A stretch of DNA of 64,000 bases, from positions 1 to 64,000 of the forward strand of contig NZ_JBCAQT010000008.1 of the NCBI RefSeq assembly GCF_038419845.1, given 5' to 3'. Each line of letters begins with the position of its first letter. Position 1 is the stretch's first letter. Positions 19,276-27,800 of the stretch are shown piece by piece. Made by a program: the position numbers and the translations under genes. Source of the DNA: Marinimicrobium sp038419845 (GTDB lineage Bacteria > Pseudomonadota > Gammaproteobacteria > Pseudomonadales > Cellvibrionaceae). Below the pieces are notes generated by a model that saw nothing but the letters and a program-made list of their open reading frames with translations, searched no databases and was not told where the DNA came from.

Positions 19276-20766
19276 GTGAATCATTCCATAAAAAACGTGT
19301 TGATTGTCGGCGGTGGCTCCTCCGGATGGATGGCGGCGGCGGTGCTATCCCGATTTTTCAGCAAGCAGATCCGCATTCAGTTGGTGGAATCCAGCGAGAT
19401 CGGCACCATCGGTGTCGGAGAAGCAACCATCCCACCCATCAAGAACTTCAACGATGTACTCGGCCTCAAAGAGTCTGACTTTCTGAAACAGACCCGGGGT
19501 ACCATCAAGCTCGGCATTCAGTTTGAGAATTGGAATCGCCAGGGCGACTGTTATATGCACGCTTTTGGTGAAATCGGGCGCAACCTGGGTATTGCCGGCT
19601 TCCATCACTACTGGTTGAAAGCCCGACGAGCCGGAGTCGCAGATGATTTCTGGCGCTACTCGCTGAACGACCAGGCCGCCCGACACAATCGGTTTGCACC
19701 CATGGAGACCATTCCCGGCACTCAATTTCCCGGGCTGACCCACGCCTATCATCTGGATGCCGGCCTGTACGCTCAGATGTTGCGCGCCTATAGCGAAAAG
19801 CTTGGAGTTTCACGCATTGATGGCAAGATTCAGCGCGTAGAGAAGGACCCTGAAACCGGTAATATTGCCGGCGTACACCTCGAATCCAACGAACGCCTGG
19901 AAGCCGACCTGTTTATTGACTGCTCGGGTTTCCGCGCCCTGCTGATCGGTGAAGCACTGGGCGTCGACTATGAGGACTGGAGCCACTGGCTGCCCTGTGA
20001 TCGCGCTCTTGCCGTTCCCAGTGAACCGGCGGAGACGGTGACTCCTTACACGCGGGCGATCGCCCACGAGGGTGGCTGGCAATGGCGGATCCCTCTTCAG
20101 CATCGCACCGGCAACGGTCTGGTTTACAGTCACCGTCACCTGAGCGACGACGAAGCGGCACACACGCTGCTGTCCAATCTGGACACCCCCGCGCTCTCGG
20201 ACCCGCGCCCCATTCGCTTCAAAACTGGACGCCGGGTCCAACAATGGTGCCAGAATGTGGTGTCCTTGGGCCTGTCCAGCGGCTTTCTGGAGCCTCTGGA
20301 GTCCACCAGCCTGCATCTGGTCCAGCAGGGGCTGACACGCCTGATCAAGCTGTTTCCCCGTAACGGTATACAACCGAGCGATATTGAAGAATACAACCGG
20401 CAATCGCAGACCGAGTTCGAGAAGATTCGCGATTTCATCATTCTGCACTATCACCTGAATAGCAAAACTGACAGCCCCTTCTGGCGCATGTGTCACGAAT
20501 CACCCAAACCGGAATCACTGCTAAGACGAATCGACCTTTTCTCCGGATCCGGCCGGGTATTCCGGGAACAGGACGAGCTGTTCAGTGAGACTGCCTGGGA
20601 GCAGGTCATGCTCGGCCAAGGCATCACGCCAGAGGACTACCACCCCCTGGTCGATAACCTGGAAACCGATCAGTTGCGCGAGTTCATGCTGTCCTGGCAG
20701 CGCATTGTCGACAAGACAGTGACCCAGATGCCCTCTCATAACCATTTTTTATCCTCCCTGAAGTGA
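19276..20766 (+). CDS. tryptophan-halogenase-family flavoprotein in the maltodextrin operon
   Basis: A 496-residue FAD-dependent protein of the flavin halogenase family. It shows the nucleotide-binding GGGSSGWMAA (residues 12-21), the GWQWRIP signature (W268, W270, I272, P273), the active-site lysine in GTIKLG (Lys78), and the glutamate in PLESTS. All catalytic markers of true halogenases are therefore present. Family members next to TonB receptors in sugar loci are common, but their substrate is not known to me. The start is GTG at 19276 with GGAG 7 nt upstream, directly after the receptor terminator. The next GH13 gene starts 13 bp after the stop, so it belongs to the same transcript. Confidence 0.88.
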   Translation: MNHSIKNVLIVGGGSSGWMAAAVLSRFFSKQIRIQLVESSEIGTIGVGEATIPPIKNFNDVLGLKESDFLKQTRGTIKLGIQFENWNRQGDCYMHAFGEIGRNLGIAGFHHYWLKARRAGVADDFWRYSLNDQAARHNRFAPMETIPGTQFPGLTHAYHLDAGLYAQMLRAYSEKLGVSRIDGKIQRVEKDPETGNIAGVHLESNERLEADLFIDCSGFRALLIGEALGVDYEDWSHWLPCDRALAVPSEPAETVTPYTRAIAHEGGWQWRIPLQHRTGNGLVYSHRHLSDDEAAHTLLSNLDTPALSDPRPIRFKTGRRVQQWCQNVVSLGLSSGFLEPLESTSLHLVQQGLTRLIKLFPRNGIQPSDIEEYNRQSQTEFEKIRDFIILHYHLNSKTDSPFWRMCHESPKPESLLRRIDLFSGSGRVFREQDELFSETAWEQVMLGQGITPEDYHPLVDNLETDQLREFMLSWQRIVDKTVTQMPSHNHFLSSLK

Positions 20767-20779
20767 TGGAAACCCGATA

Positions 20780-22618
20780 ATGAAGCGTCTGACTGCAATT
20801 CTCACTCTTTTCATTGGCACGTCCGTACTCGCCGATCCCATCGAGCGGGTCGAACCTCCCTTCTGGTGGGTCGGAATGCATACCCCGACCGTTCAACTAC
20901 TGGTCCATGGCGACGCCATAGGTGACTGGTCCGTGTCCGTAGATCACCCACAGGTGTCTATTAGTAAAGTGCACCGCGTCGACAGTGAGAACTACCTGTT
21001 CGTCGACTTGGAGGTCACTGACGTGTTCCGTGGTGGACAGGTCACACTGCAATTTAATGACGGCGAAGATCGAATTATCCACCATGACTACGCCTTTCAT
21101 AACCGCCGGAAAGGTTCCGCCGAGCGCGGAGGCTTCAACACCGCGGATGCCATTTATCTGATCACCCCGGACCGTTTTGCCAACGGCGACCCCGCCAACG
21201 ACACCCTGCCGGAACTGAAGGAGGCTGCCGACCGGGACAGCAGCGTCGGCCGTCATGGGGGCGATCTGGCCGGCATGATCGAGCACCTGGACTACATTGC
21301 CGATATGGGGTTTACCGCCATCTGGCCAACACCGATGCTGGAGAATGATCAACGCGAGTATTCCTACCACGGCTATTCCACCACCGATCACTACCGGATC
21401 GACGCACGCTTTGGAAGCAATGAGGACTACCGACAGCTGAGCCTTAAAGGCCAGGCCAAAGGTGTGGGACTGATTCAGGATGTGATTCTCAACCACATCG
21501 GCTCGGAGCACTGGTGGATGGAGGACCTGCCCACCAAAGACTGGCTCAACTACCCGGATGACTTTCAGGCCACCACCCACTATCGCACCAGCGTTCAGGA
21601 CCCCTACGCCGCCGATGTGGACAAGCGCGAGTTCGCCGATGGCTGGTTTGTAAAGTCCATGCCCGACCTGAATCAACGTAACCCTCTAGTGTCCAACTAC
21701 CTGATACAGAACAGCGTCTGGTGGATCGAGTACGCCGACCTCTACGGCATCCGAACCGACACCTACTCCTACTCGGACAAGGACTTTCTGACCGAGTGGA
21801 CACGGCGCATCATGGAGGAGTACCCCAACTTCAATATTGTCGGGGAGGAGTGGAGCACCAACCCCAATGTGGTCTCTTACTGGCAAGCGGGCAAAGACAA
21901 CCGGGACGGCTATGTCTCCCATCTGCCCAGCGTAATGGATTTTCCGCTGTACGACAGCCTGCGCACCGCTCTCACCGAAGAGGAGGTCTGGGGGCAAGGG
22001 TTGATCCGCGTGTACGAATCCCTGGCCGATGACAACCTTTATGCCGACCCCATGCAGCTGGTGATCTTTGCCGAGAATCACGACACCAGTCGACTGTACA
22101 GTCTGATCGATGAAGACGAACGACGGTTCAACATTGCCATGGCCCTGCTGGCCACCATGCGCGGGACGCCGCAGTTTTTCTACGGCTCGGAAGTGCTCGC
22201 CACCAGCCCGAAAGAACGCGACGATGGCGCGGTGCGCAGCGACTTCCCGGGCGGCTGGCAGGGCGATGAGCGCAACGGCTTTACCGGTGAGGGCCTCAGC
22301 GACGCTCAGCGCGACGCGCAAACCTACCTGCGCAGACTGCTCAACTGGCGTCAGGACCAGGAAGCCATTCACCAGGGAGAGCTGCTGCACTTCGCCCCTC
22401 ACGAAGGCGCCTATGTCTATTTCCGTTACACAGGTGGAGAGCGCATCATGGTCGCCATCAACCATACCGATGAAAACCTGACACTGGATCTCGAACGCTA
22501 TCGTCAGGGACTCCAGGAGCACAGCAGCGGACGGGACGCGATCACCGATGAAACTGTGACTCTGGAAAGAACGCTTGACCTGGCGCCAATGAGCGCCCGA
22601 ATTCTGAATCTACAGTAA
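20780..22618 (+). CDS. periplasmic cyclomaltodextrinase/neopullulanase-type GH13
   Basis: A 612-residue enzyme with a signal peptide (cleavage near LADP, residue 18-19) and an N-terminal immunoglobulin-like domain (residues 20-110) of the cyclomaltodextrinase type. The GH13 barrel follows: DAIYLITPDRFANGD, HGGDLAGMIEHL, DVILNH, GIRTDTYS (nucleophile Asp327), VGEEW (Glu356) and AENHD (Asp435). SusA-like enzymes of this architecture cut maltodextrins, cyclodextrins and pullulan in the periplasm. The gene lies between the halogenase gene and another GH13 gene with gaps of 13 and 12 bp. Choice among cyclodextrinase, neopullulanase and maltogenic amylase activities is not possible by eye. Confidence 0.88.
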   Translation: MKRLTAILTLFIGTSVLADPIERVEPPFWWVGMHTPTVQLLVHGDAIGDWSVSVDHPQVSISKVHRVDSENYLFVDLEVTDVFRGGQVTLQFNDGEDRIIHHDYAFHNRRKGSAERGGFNTADAIYLITPDRFANGDPANDTLPELKEAADRDSSVGRHGGDLAGMIEHLDYIADMGFTAIWPTPMLENDQREYSYHGYSTTDHYRIDARFGSNEDYRQLSLKGQAKGVGLIQDVILNHIGSEHWWMEDLPTKDWLNYPDDFQATTHYRTSVQDPYAADVDKREFADGWFVKSMPDLNQRNPLVSNYLIQNSVWWIEYADLYGIRTDTYSYSDKDFLTEWTRRIMEEYPNFNIVGEEWSTNPNVVSYWQAGKDNRDGYVSHLPSVMDFPLYDSLRTALTEEEVWGQGLIRVYESLADDNLYADPMQLVIFAENHDTSRLYSLIDEDERRFNIAMALLATMRGTPQFFYGSEVLATSPKERDDGAVRSDFPGGWQGDERNGFTGEGLSDAQRDAQTYLRRLLNWRQDQEAIHQGELLHFAPHEGAYVYFRYTGGERIMVAINHTDENLTLDLERYRQGLQEHSSGRDAITDETVTLERTLDLAPMSARILNLQ

Positions 22619-22630
22619 CAGGACCACACC

Positions 22631-24508
22631 ATGCGTCAACGAATGGCTCTTGCGGCGGCCGCTCTGATCACCATCGGGTGCGCCCCGCACACAGCAACCA
22701 ACGAAACCGACGAAGGAATTGAAACCATGGCCGGAAAACCGGTGGTCTACCAGATGTTCACTCGCCTGTTTGGCAACACCGAGACCGCCAACATTCCCTG
22801 GGGCACGCCGGAGCAGAACGGCGTCGGAAAATTCAGTGACATCAATGACACGGCCCTGAGCGAACTCCATCAACTGGGGGCCACCCACATCTGGTACACC
22901 GGCGTGCCCCACCACGCCGTGATCAACGACTACACCGACTACGGCATCAGCCTGGACGACCCGGATGTGGTGAAGGGGCGCGCCGGCTCCCCCTATGCGG
23001 TCAAGGATTACTACAACGTCAATCCCGATCTGGCCGATGACCCCGCCAGGCGCCTGGAGGAATTCGAGGCCCTGATCGAGCGCACCCACAGACACGACCT
23101 CAAGGTCATCATCGACATCGTCCCCAACCATGTGGCTCGCAAGTACGAGTCCATTTCACGGCCCGAAGGTGTAGACAATCTGGGCGCAGAGGACGACGAC
23201 TCGGTCACCTACGCCAGGGACAATCAGTTTTACTACGTGGTGGGCGAGCCCTTCGAAGTGCCCGAACCCGAAGGCGGTTACCAACCTCTGGGAGGCGACT
23301 CACACCCACTGGCGGACGGACAGTTTGACGAATTCCCCGCCAAGTGGACCGGCAACCGCGCCCGCGCCGCCCAGCCGGACTTCAATGACTGGTACGAGAC
23401 CGTCAAGATCAATTACGGGGTTCGCCCGGATGGCAGCCACGACTTTCCCTCCCTGCCCAAAGACTATGCCGAGCGCTCAGTTGAGGCGCACCACGCCTTC
23501 TGGCAGGAGCAGGACCTGCCCGACTCCTGGTACAAGATGCGCGACATTGCGCACTACTGGCTGAAGAAGGGCGTCGACGGCTTCCGCTACGATATGGCGG
23601 AAATGGTGCCGGTAGAGTTCTGGAGTTTTCTCAACGCCTCGATCAAGGTCGAGCACCCCGATGCGTTTCTACTGGCCGAAATTTACAACCCGGACGCGTA
23701 CCGCGATTACATTCATCTGGGGAAGATGGATTACCTCTACGCCAAGGTAGACGTTTACGACACACTCAAGCCCATCATGCGCGGCGAAGCCAGCACCGAC
23801 ACCCTGCCGCCCGTACGCGACGCCCTTGCCGACATTGACCAACACATGCTGCTGTTTCTGGAAAACCACGACGAGCAGCGCATCGCCCATCCCGAGTTTG
23901 CCGGTGACGCCCGCAAAGGCATGCCCGCCATGGTGGTTTCAAGCACGCTCGGACGCGGCCCCGCCATGATCTATTTTGGTCAGGAAGTGGGGGAAGACGC
24001 GAACGATGACGCCGGATTCGGAAAAGCCAGCCGCACCACGATTTTTGACTACTGGGGCGTGCCCGCCCACCAGCGTTGGATGAACGAAGGGGCCTTTGAT
24101 GGCGGTCAACTCAGTGACAGTCAATCACAGTTGCGTGACTTCTATCAACGGCTACTGACCCTCACGCGAAGCGCACCGGCGCTCAACGGCGATTTTGCCC
24201 ATTTGCACAACTACAACCGCGAATACAGCGATCAGTACAACGAGAAACTGTTTTCGTTCGCGCGCTTTGATGAACAGCAGAAATGGTTGATTGTCAGCCA
24301 TTTTGGCGACCGGGACGCCGCACCGGTTGAGCTGCGGCTTCCCGGCCATTTAATTGATCATTGGCAGCTGGAGCCTGGCCGGCATTCCCTCAGTAACCGA
24401 CTTGATCCGAACGCCGAATCGCTGGAACTGGTGGTGGATTCGGAAGGTGCAAGCGTCCGCTTTGAGCTGGCGCCGCTGGAGTCGGTCATTCTGCAGCTGG
24501 ATCAATAA
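22631..24508 (+). CDS. GH13 alpha-amylase-type lipoprotein
   Basis: A 625-residue protein with a lipoprotein signal peptide (lipobox TIGC, Cys17). The GH13 motifs are DIVPNH (residues 162-167), GFRYDMAEM (nucleophile Asp321), LLAEIYN (Glu350) and LENHD (Asp414). An insertion of about 100 residues between the second and third motifs distinguishes it from the other GH13 enzymes here. It is the last gene of the operon starting at the TonB receptor; only 34 bp separate its stop from the operator pair of the pullulanase gene. An internal ATG at 22727 could make a cytoplasmic form, but the lipoprotein start has the better context. The specificity is unknown; probably maltodextrins in the periplasm or at the surface. 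Confidence 0.85.
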   Translation: MRQRMALAAAALITIGCAPHTATNETDEGIETMAGKPVVYQMFTRLFGNTETANIPWGTPEQNGVGKFSDINDTALSELHQLGATHIWYTGVPHHAVINDYTDYGISLDDPDVVKGRAGSPYAVKDYYNVNPDLADDPARRLEEFEALIERTHRHDLKVIIDIVPNHVARKYESISRPEGVDNLGAEDDDSVTYARDNQFYYVVGEPFEVPEPEGGYQPLGGDSHPLADGQFDEFPAKWTGNRARAAQPDFNDWYETVKINYGVRPDGSHDFPSLPKDYAERSVEAHHAFWQEQDLPDSWYKMRDIAHYWLKKGVDGFRYDMAEMVPVEFWSFLNASIKVEHPDAFLLAEIYNPDAYRDYIHLGKMDYLYAKVDVYDTLKPIMRGEASTDTLPPVRDALADIDQHMLLFLENHDEQRIAHPEFAGDARKGMPAMVVSSTLGRGPAMIYFGQEVGEDANDDAGFGKASRTTIFDYWGVPAHQRWMNEGAFDGGQLSDSQSQLRDFYQRLLTLTRSAPALNGDFAHLHNYNREYSDQYNEKLFSFARFDEQQKWLIVSHFGDRDAAPVELRLPGHLIDHWQLEPGRHSLSNRLDPNAESLELVVDSEGASVRFELAPLESVILQLDQ

Positions 24509-24542
24509 AACCTTTCCTTCCAAGCACTCTGAAAAACGCCAT

Positions 24543-24556
24543 TGCATACGTATTCA
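24543..24556. promoter_or_regulatory. LacI-type operator, pair 3 distal
   Basis: TGCATACGTATTCA, the third exact copy of the asymmetric 14-mer, 34 bp after the preceding GH13 stop codon. Confidence 0.8.
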
Positions 24557-24571
24557 TCGGTCCCCGACTGA

Positions 24572-24585
24572 TGCATACGTATGCA
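24572..24585. promoter_or_regulatory. LacI-type operator, pair 3 proximal
   Basis: TGCATACGTATGCA, the one perfect palindrome of the set. Its centre lies 29 bp from that of the distal site. Confidence 0.82.
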
Positions 24586-24590
24586 GTCTA

Positions 24591-24619
24591 TTGAGCGCAA
24601 CCCCCTACCAGCCTAGGAT
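24591..24619 (+). promoter_or_regulatory. sigma70-type promoter of the pullulanase gene
   Basis: TTGAGC (24591-24596), 17-bp spacer, TAGGAT (24614-24619). The -35 begins 5 nt after the proximal operator. The predicted start is near 24626, giving a 177-nt leader that contains two terminator-like hairpins. I saw no better promoter between those hairpins and the start codon. Confidence 0.6.
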
Positions 24620-24627
24620 GATCCTGT

Positions 24628-24647
24628 GGTCTGGCGCACACCAGACC
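24628..24647 (+). promoter_or_regulatory. 5'-leader hairpin competing with the following terminator
   Basis: GGTCTGG and CCAGACC form a 7-bp stem around loop CGCACA, right at the predicted 5' end of the pullulanase transcript. GGTCTG occurs twice and CAGACC three times within 24628-24669, so this arm can pair with those of the next hairpin instead, as in an attenuator. Confidence 0.5.
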
Positions 24648-24679
24648 CGGTCTGTCAGACCAACAGACCGCTCTTTTTT
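24648..24679 (+). terminator. intrinsic terminator-like hairpin 1 in the pullulanase leader
   Basis: CGGTCTG (24648-24654) pairs with CAGACCG (24664-24670), followed by CTCTTTTTT. It lies downstream of the operators and predicted promoter but 124 bp before the gene. It may end the upstream operon, act as an attenuator of the pullulanase gene, or both. Confidence 0.6.
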
Positions 24680-24721
24680 ATATTGCTTTATCTCTCTCAT
24701 TGCTTTGTGTTGGGAAACTTC

Positions 24722-24747
24722 GGCGCAGTCTTCTGCGCCTTTTTTTT
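24722..24747 (+). terminator. intrinsic terminator-like hairpin 2 in the pullulanase leader
   Basis: GGCGCAG (24722-24728), loop TCTT, CTGCGCC (24733-24739), then eight T's: a textbook intrinsic terminator, 55 bp before the pullulanase start codon. Confidence 0.75.
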
Positions 24748-24802
24748 ACCTGACAGTTCACCAATAAAGATAACTCTCACAAATTGGCATGGAGTAATAA
24801 CA

Positions 24803-27800
24803 ATGATCATGCACCGAAATCCGGCTACCACCTGGAGCCGCTGGCTTGCCAGTACCGCCCTGGTAATGGGCGCCAGCAGCGCCACCTCCACCGCACTCGC
24901 CGATCACACCACCGACCCCGACAGCGTCACCCTGGCCGGCGACCTGCAATCCGAACTGGGCTGTAGCGGCGACTGGGCGCCGCCCTGCACCGACACCCAG
25001 CTAGAGGCGGGGGACGACGGCGTCTGGCGCGGCACTTTCACGATTGCCGCCGGCGATTGGGAATACAAGGCTGCCCTGAACGGCAGCTGGGATGAAAACT
25101 ATGGCATGGGCGCCGAGCAGGATGGCGGCAATATTCCCCTGTCACTCGCAGATGAAACCGCCGTCAATTTTTATTACAGCCATCGCACCCACTGGATGAC
25201 CGATAGCGTCAATAGCGTGATTGCCGCCGCCGTGGGCAACTTCCAGACGCACCTGGGCTGCCCCGGCGACTGGGCACCCGATTGCCTGCGCGGCTGGCTG
25301 CAGGACACCAATGGCGACGGCATCTACACCTTTACCACCACCGACATTCCAGCCGGCGACTACGAAGCCAAGGTCGCGCTCAATGAAAGCTGGGACGAAA
25401 GCTACGGCGACAATGGCGGCAATGTGCCCTTCACGGTCGGAGAAGACGGCGAAGCCGTGACCTTCACCTATAACAGCCTGGACAACAGCGTGGTGGTGGG
25501 CGATGTGGTGTCCTCCGGTGATCTGACCCAGGCCAAGGCCTACTGGCTCGACCGGGAGACACTGGCATGGGCGGTTCCCACCGACGCGGACGTGCGATTG
25601 CACTTTGATACCAGCGCGGGCCTGACCAGCAGTCCTGACGGTGTCACTGGCGGCGACAGCCTCCCGCTGACCCATGATCCCGACGGCATGAGCGACGCGC
25701 TCAAAGAAAAATTCCCCCACCTCGCCCAGTTTCCGGTGTTTACCATTCCCGCCGGCGACCTTGAGCAGGTTCCCACCATCGTCACCCAGCAGACCGCCAT
25801 CTCGGCCAGTAATGACGACGGCAGCCTGATCGACGCCACCGGCCTGCAGATTCCCGGCGTGCTGGACGATCTGTTCGCCTACGAGGGCGACCTGGGCCCG
25901 GTCTACAACGAGGGCGTCCCCACCCTGAAGCTCTGGGCACCGACCGCCCAGTCGGTCAGCCTTCTGCTCTACGAAGACGGCAATCCGACGACCGAGGCAA
26001 CCACCCTGCCCATGGAGAAGGACGCCAGCACCGGTGTCTGGAGCATTACCGGATCGGCCGACTGGGACCGTCAGTATTATCAGTTTGAGCTCGACGTCTA
26101 CAGCCCCTACACCCAGGCCATCGAGACCACCCGGGCCACCGACCCCCACACCCTCAGTGCCAGCACCGACGGTGCTCGCAGCCAGCTGGTCAACCTGCAC
26201 GACGAGGACCTCAAGCCCGAAGGCTGGGACGAGCTGAGCAAGCCGGACTTTACCGGCGCCCAGGACATGGTGGTGTACGAAACGCACGTGCGCGACTTCA
26301 GTGTCAGCGATCCGGAAGTGCCGGAAGAGTACCGGGGCAAGTTCAAGGCTTTTACCGTGGCCGACAGCCTGGGCATGCAGCATCTGCGTGACCTGCAATC
26401 CGTCGGCGTCAGCCACCTGCACCTGCTGCCGGTGAACGACTGCGCGACCATTCCCGAAAATCCCGACGACCGGCAGACGCTGGACCAGGATCTGTCAGTC
26501 TACGACCCGGACAGCACCGAACAACAGGCCGCCATCAGTGAGATTCGCGCCAACGATGCCTTCAACTGGTGCTACGACCCCCATCATTTCAATACCCCCG
26601 AGGGCAGCTACGCGACCGACCCCAATGGCACGACCCGCATTCTCGAGTTCCGGGAGATGGTCAAGGCACTGAACGAAGCCGGACTGCGAGTGGTCATGGA
26701 CGTGGTCTATAACCACACGAGTCAGTCAGGGCTGGGACCAAAGGCCGTTCTGGACAAAGTGGTCCCCGGCTACTACCACCGTCTGAACGCCAATGGTGAC
26801 ATTGAGCGCAGCACCTGCTGTGAGAATACCGCCAGCGAACACAAAATGATGGAAAAATTCATGGTGGACTCGCTGATGGTCTGGGCCGAGCTGTACAAGG
26901 TAGACAGCTTTCGCTTTGATCTGATGGGCCATCACAGCAAAGCCAACATGCAGACCATCAAAGACCGGCTCGCCACGCTCAACGAAGCCGAACACGGCGT
27001 CAACGGCGAAGACATCTATCTGTACGGCGAAGGCTGGAATTTCGGCGAAGTGGCGGACGATGCGCGCTTTGAGCAGGCTACCCAGATCAATATGGCCGGC
27101 ACCGGCATCGGCACCTTCAACGACCGGTTCCGCGATGCGGTTCGCGGTGGCAGCCCCTTCGATACCGGACTGGGGCACGTCGCCAATCAGAGCTTCATCA
27201 ACGGCCTGTATTACGACCCCAATGCCGAAAACTCCGGCAGCACCGGCGAGCTGGAGCAACTGCTGCGCACGACCGACCGCATTCGCATCGGCTTGATCGG
27301 CAGTCTGCGCGACTACGAGTTCACCGACTGGCAGGGCAACCCGGCGACCGGCGACTACGGCGCGGCCGTGGGCTATACCCTGAATCCACAGGAGAGCATC
27401 AACTACATCGAAAAGCACGACAACGAAACCCTGTTCGATATCAACCAGTACAAGATTCCACTCGACCGCAGTCTTGAAGACCGGGTGCGTGTGCACAACA
27501 TGGGCGGCAGTCTCGTGTTGCTGGCCCAGGGTGTGCCCTTCATGCAGGCGGGGCAGGAGCTGATGCGATCCAAGTCGATGGACCGGGACAGCTATGACTC
27601 CGGGGACTGGTTCAACCTCCTGGACTACAGCTATCAGGACAACGGTTGGGGACGGGGTCTGCCGCCAGCGCATTCCAATGAAGCCAACTGGGATGTAATG
27701 CAACCGCGCCTGGCCGACAGCACACTGGCCGTGGGTGAAGAGCAGATCCTCCAGTCGCTGGCGCACACCAAGGAAATGCTGAGCATCCGCCACAGCTCAA

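Noticed and set aside
24750..24800. Possible alternative promoter just before the pullulanase gene
   Set aside because: CTGACA is present but no -10 lies at 16-18 bp, so it is weaker than the operator-linked promoter at 24591.
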